From: Heracleum sosnowskyi
Taxonomy: Eukaryota; Streptophyta; Magnoliopsida; Apiales; Apiaceae
Direction of reading: 5' to 3'
Assembly (NCBI GenBank): GCA_030848705.1
Contig: CM061243.1
Coordinates: forward strand, 101,492,436 to 101,556,435
Length of the DNA stretch: 64,000 nucleotides
Shown here: in pieces, positions 30,840-41,962 of the stretch
Position numbering within the stretch: the stretch's first letter is position 1
Layout: every line of letters begins with the position of its first letter
The notes under the pieces: generated by a model
What the model was told of the DNA's origin: nothing
Databases searched by the model: none
Seen by the model: only the letters and a program-made list of their open reading frames with translations
Translations under genes and position numbers: made by a program

Positions 30840-33800
30840 ATTTTACACGCTCAATTTAATATTTGTTTATATTGAGTTATAAAAGTTAGATTTGGCGAAT
30901 TTTACGGTCTACATGAAATTCACAAAATAATCTTTAATTTAGTTGTGGTTTAATAGTTCTTTTTCAATTAAAAACTATTCTAAAACTAAAAAAAGAATAA
31001 AGTGACGAAATTTAATATTGAGAATTCTATTCGATTTAGGAAATCTACTTATATGTAGTTTAGATTATTAGAATACCCTTTATTAACCAAATACAGTTTT
31101 TAATGTTAAATCTAACGGTTTTCACCTATCTATTTAAGATTAAACGATTTTTATTAGTTTGATATTAAATGAGTTTCCTTATTTAATTATAACTATTTTT
31201 ATGTTTTAACTTTTTGGAAAATCCAAACCTAATATAATATCTTTTAACTTATATCATTTTTAGATAATAACTTCTTTTTATATGATATAATCTTGATCGT
31301 TTATTTTTAAAAGTATTGGATCTAACGGTTGAGAATGTTTTGGCGGTATTTAGAATCAAACTACCAGGATAACATCATTAATTTTTTAAATATTTTTTTT
31401 AATATTTTTTTAAAAAAATATTTATTGCTAAAATATAATATACTTTTTTTTTGTAATATGTTAATGATGCGAATATAATTTTTTTTGTAATAGTTCTTCT
31501 TTTAAAGTAGTACATCGTGACGATCAAAATTCTGTATAAAATTCATATCCCGTAAATATCTATGTTATTATATTAAAGACTAAATAATGAAAGTTTTCTT
31601 ATAAGTCTAGTCGCTTGATCACTCAATTCATAATCGTTGGTTCTTTCAAATTAAATTGTTGAGATACGTTAGATATAACAGTAAAATTATCACGTAAAAT
31701 GATCTAAGGTTTGAATCTACCAACAACATATTAAAATTTACAGGTTTTTTTTTAAAAATAAGAATTTTTTCATTTTTTTTTCTTGTAGACATGGGTTATT
31801 TGATAATATTTTTTATAAAGTACGATTTTTCAAAAAAGTACTATACTAATTGATTAACAAACTTTTAAAGTTTCGAATTTAATAATTTACAATGTATATA
31901 GGTTAATAAAGTTAGGCCTCTTCTGTAGCTGAGTCTAAAATTTCAAAATACGATTTTTTTAAATATGAATATAGTCCCGCTAACAATGAAATTAGGTCTC
32001 TATGAGTTCTTATAAAACAAAATCACCATTTGCGTATAATTTATTATTGAATAATAAATAATATTTAATTAGTTATGATATAGAATTTAATAAAATAAGA
32101 TAAAATATATGCACAATTTTATAAAATTTTATCCTCGTATTATTATATTCTTTGTTGATTTGAATTTTTCTTAGATTGATTTGAATTTTTGAACATAGAT
32201 TTCTAAATTTAAAATAGTTAGAAAAAAGTAATTAAATTTACATTAAAATAATGATGACGTAATAATTATTATTAGAATTTAAATACCCACTTTACTAATT
32301 TGGGCTTTATCTTGTGTTTTAAAAATTAGATTTTGACGATTTTACACCCCACATGAAGATAACTAAATTATCTTTAATTAAAAGACATCTTAACAATTTT
32401 TATCTAACTGGAATTGTCCATGAAAGAGAAAAGAAAGTCACGAATTTTTTACATGGAGAATTCTATTCAATATGGAAAACTTATTTATATTTGGTATATT
32501 TGGTTTAAATTATCAAAATACACTTTTTAGAATTTAAATATAATCTTATTATTAATAAAATACACTTTTTTAATATTTGATCTAACGATTTTCATTTATC
32601 TAGTTAAGATCTAATGGTCCTTATTAGTTTGGTTGTCCAAGACCGTACGATCAAAATTTTGGATAAGATCCTATTATGCTTATTATATATAAGGATTTAA
32701 TATAACAAGGATATCAAGTATATACTGATATAAGTATCTTACTAACTGCTTTTACTTTTAATGTTTGGTTTTATTTACAGTGTATATAAAATTTTAAAAT
32801 ACATTATTACTTAAAAATTATTAAATAGAATAAAAATTATGTTATGATTATATAAAATTTTATTCTCATATTATTATATTCTTTATCGATTTGAATTTGT
32901 TCTTAATTAATTTTAATACTTTTTTGAAAGAAACATAAAATTTCTATATTTAAAACAATTAGTGGAAAAATAAATAAATTGGTGCTACAAAAATAAAAAA
33001 AAAATATTTATTAAAATTTAGATACCCACTTTACTATTGGGGTTCTATCCTTACTTTTAGAAATTGAATTTTGACGATTTTACAACCCATGCGAAACTAA
33101 CGAAATTATCTTTAATTTAATGATGGTTTAATAATTATTATCTAACTTGACCTGCTGACCTACCCATAAACCGAAAAGAAAATATGGTTAAGAATTTTTA
33201 CATAAAAAATTCAATTCAATATAGAAACCCAATTTATAATTGGTTTAAATTATCAAAACACACTTCTTAGTATTTAAATATAATCCTACCTTTAATCAAA
33301 TACACATTTTAATATAAGTATTATATTCAAAATTATCGTTTATGAATATGAAACCCTCAATATTTTAATAATATTTTGATATTATCCTTTTATGTTTGTT
33401 ATATGTAAAATAATATAATTATAATTTGGATTAATCAAATTGTTATGTTCTTTCAGAAAAAAAAAGTGTTTAAATTTATTTATGTACAGGAGTTGTCGTA
33501 AGTCTCTGTAGGTTCACGTGTATCATTGTTAGTATGATGTACATCAGCATTATATTGATAATTTTTAATATTGTAATCAATATGAATTGTTATCTTGATA
33601 TTTGGTTTAACAATTATTATCTAATTGGAAATAAAAGATATTTAAGAATTTTTACATAGAAAACTTTTAAATTATCAAAATACACTTTTTAGTATTTAAA
33701 TATAATTCTATTATTAATCAGATACACTTTTTAATATTAGATATAACAATTCTCATCGATCTATTTAAGATCTAACTGTAATTATTAATTTGGTCGTATA

Positions 33801-34380
33801 GTGATCGTACACGGACCAGATCGATTTTAATTTTTTCTTAAATTGATTTTAATATTTTATTGAAATAAAAATAGAATTTATAAATTTAAAAGAATTAGGA
33901 AAAAAATTAAATTGGTGCTACAATAAAAAAAATATTTATTAAAATTTAGATAATCACTTTACTGTTTGAGCTCTATCTTGAGTTTTAGACAACAGATTTT
34001 AACGATTTTACAGCCCATGCGAAGCTAACAAAATTATCTTTAATTTAATGATGGTTTAATAGTTTTTATCTAACTGAAACTATCCATAAACTAAAGAGAA
34101 AAAAGATAATTACGAATTTTTACATAAAGATTTCTATTCAATATAGAAAACCCATTTATAATTGGTTTAAATTATCAAAATACATCTTTTAGTATTTAAA
34201 TACTATCCTATTATTAATCAAATACAATTTTTAATATTATATCTAACGGTCCTCATCTATTTGAATATTTATATTTTTATAATAATCCAACGGATCATAT
34301 ACTTTTGGTAGTACAGTGACCGACCAAAATTTTGGATAATATCTCCCCTACGCTTATTATATATAAGGAGTTAATTTGCT
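30840..34380. repeat. Degenerate array of a dispersed AT-rich repeat family
   Basis: A shared core (TTTTGACGATTTTACA..CC, CATGAA/GCTAAC, AAATTATCTTTAATTTAATG) recurs near 30895, 32335, 33072 and 34010. Each copy is followed by an ordered set of common blocks: ATTCTATTCAATATGGAAA, AAATTATCAAAATACACTTTT, ATTAATCAAATACA, ATCTAACGGT..TCATCTAT. Most end in ACCAAAATTTTGGATAA..CTTATTATATATAAGGA. No ORF, TIR or LTR was recognised. They are several partly deleted copies of one unclassified element. Confidence 0.6.
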
Positions 34381-34630
34381 AAATCTCCTTCAAATTGATA
34401 TTTCATTATGACTAGAGTTCTTAAATGTGGCAAACCTTTTAAGATCTCCGTGTCGAGGTAGCCCTTGAATCCATATTGTGCAGTTTCAGACTCGTAGTTT
34501 GCCGTTTTGTACAAATAACACGCAAACTAGTCCCCTGTGAACAAGGTAGGCATCCCAACTCAGCAATACAGTATTGTCAATGTCGCACAATAAATTTTTG
34601 GATTCGAGATTCTGTCGGAGTTGACACTCA

Positions 34631-34727
34631 TTTGGAATCATTTAAGAGGCATAATGAAATATTGTGCATCATTATACGTTTTGGAATCATTTGGAGTTGA
34701 CACTCATGCCTCTTAAATGATTCCAAA
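34631..34727. repeat. Perfect 22-bp inverted repeat (97-bp hairpin)
   Basis: Positions 34631-34652 (TTTGGAATCATTTAAGAGGC and two more bases) are the exact reverse complement of 34706-34727. The phrase GGAGTTGACACTCAT also occurs directly repeated beside each arm. It has no coding value and could fold as a stem-loop. Confidence 0.8.
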
Positions 34728-35640
34728 TGAAATATTTATTTATTAACATTAGATTTATTAATAATATAGCAGCCTGTATCTTATCTCCCGATCCTGTAAG
34801 TTTTGTAATCCGGAGAAAAATAGAGATAATGATGTATGTTTTATAAGGTTAGCCTTGAGAGAGAACCAATCATTTAAAAAGAATCTTAGAATTGTTATAA
34901 GCCGTTGGATTATTACTAGATTAACTGTTCAGATTCAACTCATTTTTATATACAAAATCTTATAAGAGTATTGTTGGAATAAAAGAATTCTACTGCTGAA
35001 CCTATTTTGTTTCATAGTATAATTACAGTGTTCTGCAACTGAATTTTAAAGGTTATGCATATGAACTTCAAAATTCTACAACTGAACTTACTTTTTTTTC
35101 ACGAAGTTCTACAAGTGAACTTGATTATTTTTATAATGTTCAGCTGTTGAACAATATTATTCACATTATTTTCACACCATAACTTTCGTGTTCTACCGCT
35201 GAACATAAAAGTCATGCAATCGAATTTGAAATCAAACACATAAATTTTAAAGTTCGCAACTGAACTTACTTGTATTTAAATGTTCAGATGTTGAACACTG
35301 TTATTTGATATTGTGTTTATACCATAACTTGAATATTTTCACAAAAATTGATAAAAATAATTGGGGGAATTTTATGATGACGATGAAGAATTTTGTGATC
35401 GATATCGATGTACGATTATTATCGTTAATCAAATATTAATTAGCTCTAAATTATATATTTTGTATTTTTGGACAACTTTACCCTACATATAATAAATATA
35501 TATTGTTTTAAAATATAAGATAGAGTTCCGAGAGTTTCTAGGTTAAGGGTTCTACAAAAAACATGATCCATATTTTATATTACTGTAATGTCAATTAACA
35601 CGCCACGAAAAAATGGAGTTGTCAGATGTATCCACTATAT
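34728..35640. other. AT-rich region with scattered CTGAAC motifs
   Basis: Between about 34990 and 35300 the phrase TTCTRCARCTGAACTT and variants (GTTCAGCTGTTGAACA, TTCTACCGCTGAACAT) occur at least eight times. No ORF is longer than chance and no termini are visible. Confidence 0.5.
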
Positions 35641-35646
35641 TTTATA

Positions 35647-35856
35647 GAGTAATGCTAGAGGTATCGAATTGGGTACCGAATTTTGGTAACAAATGATGTG
35701 GCATTAGTGATGTGGAAGTTTGAGATGATTTTATTAGAAGAATTAATGTGAATGCAGGGGGTCCACTATTATTAATTAAGTTGTAGCCAATAAGAACATG
35801 ACTTGTGACATTTGAAATTTATTTTGGGATCCAATTTGATATCCCTAACATTATTC
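35647..35856. mobile_element. MULE-type MITE with 9-bp TSD
   Basis: A 210-bp element with imperfect TIRs of about 40 bp: left GAGTAATGCTAGAGGTATCG, right (minus) GAATAATGTTAGGGATATCA. The 9-bp direct repeat TATTTTATA lies at 35638-35646 and 35857-35865. A 9-bp TSD and long TIRs point to the Mutator superfamily. No coding. Confidence 0.82.
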
Positions 35857-36015
35857 TATTTTATATGCCCAATAACATCAACACAAAGTGATGTCTTCCA
35901 TCGGTCGATTTTACACAAACTTCTGGATTAAATCGCAATATGCATAGAACCACTGTTTCGTCCTTGCGAGTTGCGTATATCTCGTTTAAAAATGCGAATT
36001 TATATCCACCACACA

Positions 36016-36020
36016 TATAG
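36016..36020. other. Target site duplication of the Tat element (TATAG)
   Basis: TATAG directly before the left LTR, repeated at 48861-48865 after the right LTR. Confidence 0.92.
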
Positions 36021-36595
36021 TGATAAGTGCTGCACCTGCTCCGTCGCCAAATACACTGTTCCGGTGGTGGTTTGGACCTGTGACAGGGGACCTGCAAAAT
36101 AATGCTTGTCCGGTGGTGGTGGCCGTCAAGCACCTCCGGCGTGAAAATTAGTAACGGAGTAGAGTAATGATGTAGCAAATATCGAGAGTGTTTTCTGGTG
36201 AGTGTGTGTAGTGTTTTTTTGGGTTAAAATGAATATATCCTGTTTTGTGTGATAACAGAGTATTTATAGACCCAAAACCTGTCCTTGTGACGTGGGCGCC
36301 GCTTACTGTGGCAACAGTGCGCGGGGTGGGTCTCCTTGCTACAGTTGAGATGTACAGTTGAGATGTACAGTTGAGGCGTACAGTTGAGGCGTACAGTTGA
36401 GATGTACAGTTGAGGCATGTCCTGTCTTTTATCATGTTGACATTTGGCTAAGTGGTACATTCTGATCTGCGCATCCGCCCTCCTGGTGGCGGTTGATCGG
36501 CTGAGCGACCAAGTCTGGGCGCTTGTGGCTGACATCGGGTCAAAGACTGCGACTATGAGCGGTTGGCGGTAACTGTGTTTCTAGGGTATATATCA
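36021..36595 (-). repeat. Tat 3' LTR (left)
   Basis: 575 bp, on plus TGATAAGTGC...GTATATATCA. It contains a short run of 13-bp units (ACAGTTGAGATGT, with a GGCGT variant) and a minus-strand TATAAATA (36261-36268). Confidence 0.94.
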
Positions 36596-36610
36596 TTGCC
36601 CCCCACTCTC
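36596..36610 (-). other. Tat polypurine tract
   Basis: On the minus strand GAGAGTGGGGGGCAA directly precedes the 3' LTR start TGATATATACC. Confidence 0.75.
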
Positions 36611-36668
36611 GCTAGCCGCTTGAGTGGGTAGGGAGAGTAGAGGAAAAAATAGAGATGGGGAAAACTGA

Positions 36669-37362
36669 GGAGATTGAATTTGGTGCCCCCCCCCAAGTGA
36701 GCGAGCGTCACTTGGAGTTGGAACATTTTGAGAGAATTGAATTTGGTGCCCCCCAAGTGAGCGAGCGTCACTTGGAGTTGGAACATTTTGAGAGAATTGA
36801 ATTTGGTGCCCCCCAAGTGAGCGAGCGTCACTTGGAGTTTGAAAATGTTGAGAAAATTGAATTTGGTGCCCCCCAAGTGAGCGAGCGTCACTTGGAGTTT
36901 GAAAATTTTGAGAAAATTGAATTTGGTGCCCCCCAAGTGAGCGAGCGTCACTTGGAGTTTGAAAATTTTGAGAAAATTGAGTTTGGTGCCCCCCAAGTGA
37001 GCGAGCGTCACTTGGAGTTTGAAAATTTTGGGAAAATTGAATTTGGTGCCCCCCAAGTGAGCGAGCGTCACTTGGAGTTTGAAATTTTTTGAGAAAATTG
37101 AGTTTGGTGCCCCCCAAGTGAGCGAGCGTCACTTGGAGTTGGAACATTTTGAGAAAATTGAATTTGGTGCCCCCCAAGTGAGCGAGCGTCACTTGGAGTT
37201 TGAAAATTTTGAGAAAATTGAATTTGGTGCCCCCCAAGTGAGCGAGCGTCACTTGGAGTTTGAAAATTTTGAGAAAATTGAGTTTGGTGCCCCCAAGTGA
37301 GCGAGCGTCACTTGGAGTTTGAAAATTTTGGGAAAATTGAATTTGGTGCCTCCCAAGTGAGC
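36669..37362. repeat. 60-bp tandem array, about 12 copies
   Basis: The unit runs from TTTGGTGCCCCCCAAGTGAG through GCGTCACTTGGAGTT to TTTTGAGAAAATTGAA. Each unit holds an inverted repeat with 8-bp arms (CCAAGTGA / TCACTTGG) around the loop GCGAGCG. The last unit is decayed. As 60 is a multiple of three, both strands stay open by chance. It lies between the 3' LTR and the promoter of the antisense gene. Confidence 0.95.
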
Positions 37363-37785
37363 GAGCATCCGAGTGAGCGAGCGGTTGTGTTTGGGTTGAG
37401 GTATTTTGTGAATTAATGAGGGAATGAGGAGTGAGTGCAGGCGAAAGGTTTCTTTTGTTGTTACATTATTGATTGGCCGTAATAAATGTGAATGATGGGA
37501 TATAAATGAACATTAAATGAGGGTCTGAAGGGTTTTTCTGATGTGACAGTGTCAGAGGTGTGCAAGTGTATATGTATGTATAATGTCTTTTGATATGACG
37601 GATTTGTACTGAGAGGGTACGATTTTTTAAATTGGTTTTGGCTTTAATAAAAAGAGAAATGAAAAAGAATTTGAAAGGTGGGAGACTCTTGGGCTGGGTT
37701 GTTGAGGGCGTGCGGGGTACGCGCCAATTATAGGGTGCCACGTACCACGTGCAGTTAATGTATGTTTGTAACCGTGCTAAGCTTG

Positions 37786-37793
37786 TATAAAAA
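37786..37793 (+). promoter_or_regulatory. TATA box of the antisense gene
   Basis: TATAAAAA in CTTGTATAAAAAGCTG, followed about 30 bp downstream by a pyrimidine-rich leader (CTTTAATTTTCTTCTCTT). It faces the plus strand, opposite to the element's own LTR promoter. Confidence 0.6.
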
Positions 37794-37962
37794 GCTGTGT
37801 AAACTATTATCGTGTCCTAAACTTTAATTTTCTTCTCTTAGTGCAAGTATTTCCTCTATTCATCATCTTCTCTCTGCTATTTGTTTGTGTCTATTGATCT
37901 GCTGTTGATTTCACCGCCGTCGCTCTTTATTTGTCGTTGCTTGCTGCTTTCTTCATTTTCTG

Positions 37963-38580
37963 GTAAGACTTCCTTGACTGTTGCTTTTGTTTATGTTGTA
38001 CTGTTTCAAGTTTTAAAATGTTTGCGAGATGTTTGGCTTTGTGCTCTTTTGCAAGTGGTATTTTTCATATGTTTTGTTATGGCCGTAGAAGGATGTTTTG
38101 TGTTTGAGATGTATGTGGGTATGTGATATTTGATGTTGTGGTTATTGGTGGGAATGGGTATGTATGCATGTGTAAACATCTCGAGTAATGGGTGTATTTT
38201 GCTGTTTGGCCGGGGTGCAACAGGTGTTATTGGATATTTTGTTTGTTGAATGCTTTAGAGGTCTGAAACTGGTGTTGCATATGATGCGTGAGTGTGTTTG
38301 ATATTTTTTGTATGTATATGTGTAATTGTATTTAAAAATGGGCGTGTTTTGGTGTTTGATCGGTGTTGTGTAAGTGTTAGTGGTTCCCAGGGTTTTTGTA
38401 GAATATGAATCGTTTGAGGGTATTTTGGGGGTACATCATTTTTTGTTTTGTTTTCCCGTGTGTGTTTTCCGTTCTACCCGGGTGAGTAGGATGGTTGTTT
38501 TCTGCGGTTTGTTGTGTAGACGGTTAATTGGTCTGGCAACTTGTGCTTGTATTCACCCTTTGTTTGTACTGTGGTTGCAG
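37963..38580 (+). other. 5' UTR intron of the antisense gene
   Basis: Donor CTG/GTAAGAC at 37963, acceptor TGTGGTTGCAG ending at 38580, four bases before the ATG. The interior is T-rich, as in plant introns. Confidence 0.6.
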
Positions 38581-38584
38581 AGAG

Positions 38585-41500
38585 ATGTCACTGTCGAAAC
38601 CAAGCGTGCTGAGAACTCGCCCAGTTTTGATAGATGCCATGGGCAGGTGGGTTGACACGCAGGTTCACAGCTATCTGGGTGTTGCCGCCTGTGATAGGGT
38701 GAGATACTTTGACACCTTTGAGAGTTTGTACCGTACTGAGGGAGTGCCCGTTACTGGTTTTAACAAGAGGGAGATGGATGAGGCGTTTGGCAAGTTTAAA
38801 CATTTGGACTGTGGCAGTAACTTCCAGGAAGATCGTTATGGTCGCTTGGTGTCTAGACTGTTTCGGATCGAGGGAGGATATGAATGGAGGATGCCGCGTG
38901 CTGGTGAGCGGTTATATGATCGTGACGCGGAAGGATGGATGGCGATTCCAATATCTCATTTCAAAGCGGGTCTGAGGTTGCCGATGCATAAGTTCATGTC
39001 TGACCTCTTTAAGTATTATTTTCGTTGCTCGCCTGCACAGTTCTCGCTCAATGCCATCCGGGTGATTCTTTGGTTTATTGCTGCTTGTGCTAAGGATGGT
39101 AGGCAGCCAACTTTCAAGGGATTCTTTGCTCTGTTTTATGTGCGGGTGACCAGTGCCAAACCATTCTACGAGATTCATTGGAACAGTTACACAGCTGTGG
39201 CCAAGCGGGTGTCCGGTCAAAGTATTTTCCGATTTCCCAAGGGGATGGCGAACTGGCAAGAGGAGTTCATCATGGTTCGCGGGGGTGACCTTGCTTATCT
39301 TCCTAATTTTGCACTGGAGGTGAGGAATGTGTATCCCACTGAGAAGAAAGGGTTGAGTGAGGATGTTGTTGATTTGCTGGAGCGTACCGTGCGGTCGCTT
39401 GGACGGATGTGGACAGAGGTTGATTTTTTCGAGAATGCAAGGCTGCTGGAGCATAACTGTAAGTATCTATCATGCGTATGATTTTTGTGGTGATATATGT
39501 GTTTGGATTGTGTGTTGATATACGTTTGTTTTTGTGTTTGTGTTAGTGTTGATACCAACTAGGGGTGATTTGCCTGTGCTCGAGGGTGCCACTTATAATG
39601 AGCCCGAGAAACAAAGGGAGTTCTTGAATGCTATGCCGCCCCGTGAATCTGTGAATGTCCACCCTCCTCGTGAGAGGAAGGGGGCGCGGTCGGGCGCAGG
39701 TGGCGAGACTGGTGGTGTTGCTTCAGTGGGGAGGAAAGTTATCCGTAAGAGGAAGTCTATACTGGTCGATGAGGAGGATGCTGGCTTTGGGGAATTGGAC
39801 GCAAGTGGTGCCACGGTGATGGGAGGTGGGGCGGAGAGAGAAATCAGCGCGTCCTTGGGTAGTGATGAAGATACTGTTATCCCTGGGGGTGAGGATGACG
39901 ATGATGCTGATAGCGACCTTGAGACTGATGATGGCGGCGGGGATTTAGATGACATGCCTGCTGGTATGTCCGAGATGGTCGTTACTTCTAGTAGTGAGGA
40001 TGTGGGGGATGGCGGCGCTGATGGTGGTGAGACCGAGGAAAGGATAGTTGTGGAGGATGTGGCGTCGTCTAGTGAAGATGACTGCAGGGAGGTTGTTAAG
40101 GAGGGTGAGCCGGTGGATGGCGACACCATTGTTGAAAGGGCCCTGGTTCCGTTCGTGGGGGATGCGGGAGAAGACGATGTTGCTGATCGTGGTGGGGAGG
40201 CTACCGAGCAGGCTGAGGAGGTGGTAGGGGATCGTGAGGAGTTGGAACCTGATGAGGTCGCGCCCGGGGGCGCTATTGTGAAGGTGGCTGCTGTCAAGGT
40301 TGGAGGCCGACTGAAGAAGCGCAAGAGGGCGGTTGATGTGGTTGTGGACGAGTCACGGAAGAAGGTTAAGTCTGTGCACGAGGTTGGGGAGTCGAGCAGG
40401 ACGGGAAACCGCTTGCGCATGGGGGGCGCTTGCGGATGGGCGGTAGATTTGTGTTGAAGAAGAGGAAGGTGAACTTTGCTCTGGCTGGTCCGGGTGTGAC
40501 CACTTCTAGAAAGAAAAGGACGGAGATGGCTGTGACATACAGCGACAGCGATGAGGGGATGGTCGTTGTTGATGAGGAGACCGGGGAGAGGAGGCCCGGC
40601 TATGGGTACATGTTTAAGAGTGGTCCGGGTTCTTTCACGATTGACTCTATGACGGAGGATGATTTTCAGAAATTGAAAGGGTACGGGTGGAGCAAGCTGG
40701 CGAGGCGGTCTCAGAAGTATCACGCCAAAGTAAGTGTTTTGGTTTCATATATGTTGTTGTTTCAATGGTGTCTGTTTTATGCTGTATTTTGATGGGTCTG
40801 TGATGTTCTTGCAGAGTCAGTGTCATTTTGCTGCTGTTTTGGCTCAAGGTGATGCTTATAGGTTGGAGAATAAGCGGTTGAGGAAAATCGAGGAGCAACT
40901 TAAAAAGGAGTTGGGTGCTCAGGAGGAGTATAAGCGCAACTTGGTGGCCTCTTTGGATCAGATTGAGACTGACAAGAAGCGGTACTTTTCTGAGAGGCAT
41001 GTCTATAGGAATAGGATGCTTGTTGCGCAAAGGAGAGCGGCGACCCTGCAGGGCAATTTGTCGGTTGCTGAGAAGGAAAGGGAGGACCTTGCAACTGGGG
41101 CTGAGAAGGCAGTCGCTGAGACTGAGCGTCTAGCTAAGGAGCTTGAGTACGCGAAAAAATGTCTTGCAGATGCTGAGAGTCACTTGGCGAGCAGACCTAC
41201 TGAAGAGGCTGCTATTAGGAAATATAGAGCCAGCGACGCGTACAGAGATGAGTTGATGAAAGAGGTTGCTGCTGCTGTTGACAAAGAGATGCGCCAGAGG
41301 GTTGCTGTGGGCATTGCCAATTGGAAGAAAGGTGATGAATTTAAGAAGTCGGTCGAGGCTGCTGCAAAGACCCTGGCTGACGCTTGTGTGTTTGAGCGGT
41401 TGGGGGCCTGTGAAGCGACTCGCAAAGCCCTTGAGGAGGAGGTGGTCAAGAAAATGAAAGAGGCTAGGAAGATGAAACGGGCCGCCCGGAAGCAGAAGAA

Positions 41501-41768
41501 GAAGTACGCTGCCTTGCGAAGAGAGTTGAGCGAGCGGAGTGTTCCTTCTGCCGGGAGCTCTAGTGAAGGGGAGGATGCTACTATGGCGGATGCTGAAGTG
41601 GATACTGAGGCTGATGCTGATATTGAAGAGGATGAAGTTGTTGCTGTTGCCGAGGAAGCGATATCTGGGGAAGCGGTTGAAGATGGTGAGGTCGCTGTTG
41701 ATGCTGACATTGAAGTTGCTGAAGATTCTGGTGATGAGTTGGTTAGCGGAACCTCGCCATCGTTATAG
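38585..41768 (+). CDS. Antisense gene of the Tat element ('putative gypsy type transposon' family)
   Basis: Three coding exons: 38585-39458, 39547-40729 and 40815-41768, with donors GTAAGTAT and GTAAGTGT and acceptors TTGTGTTAG and TTCTTGCAG. Both joins keep frame. Exon 1 carries the globular domain (DAMGRWVDTQVHSYLG, GLRLPMHKFMSDLFKYYFRC, WFIAACAKDG, FRFPKGMANWQEEF) seen in plant 'putative gypsy type transposon' proteins. Exon 2 is long, acidic and Gly/Ser/Val-rich with basic KKRKR patches that could be nuclear signals. Exon 3 is a long coiled coil (YRLENKRLRKIEEQLKKEL onward) with an acidic tail. A 17-bp tandem duplication at 40411-40443 shifts frame inside exon 2, so this copy makes a truncated product ending at 40455-40457. 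The function is unknown. It lies wholly between pol and the 3' LTR, on the opposite strand. Confidence 0.8.
40411..40443 (+). repeat. 17-bp tandem duplication that breaks the antisense ORF
   Basis: GCTTGCGCATGGGGGGC (40411-40427) is followed by GCTTGCGGATGGGCGG (40428-40443). The length is not a multiple of three. The frame used before it stops at 40455-40457, and the frame used after it is the one that joins exon 3. Confidence 0.75.
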
Positions 41769-41962
41769 CTTTAATCATTTTTTCGTACCTGGTAGTTTGC
41801 CGATATCCAGACTGTAATAGATTTGGTGATCTGTGAACTATTTAATCTTTAGCTGGTGTGTAAAAGACAAGTCATTTATATAACTTTTGTTCCTGTAATA
41901 TTTCGTGATTTGTTTTGATTTTGAATAGTTTATCCGTTGTTTGCCTCTACCTTTTGCTTTAC

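Noticed and set aside
36553..37252. Minus-strand repeat ORFs of 172 and 219 codons over the 60-bp array
   Set aside because: They arise from a stop-free unit whose length is a multiple of three. No start context or non-repeat domain.
36669..37362. CRISPR-like regular repeat
   Set aside because: Whole units are repeated without unique spacers, inside a plant retrotransposon.
39593..40723. A 376-codon minus-strand ORF, Ser/Thr/Pro-rich
   Set aside because: It is the exact antisense of the acidic, Gly/Glu/Asp-rich exon 2 of the plus-strand gene. Its composition is what the complement of GAx/GGx codons gives.
41180..41710. A 176-codon minus-strand ORF
   Set aside because: Shadow of exon 3 of the antisense gene, which shows coiled-coil periodicity on the plus strand.
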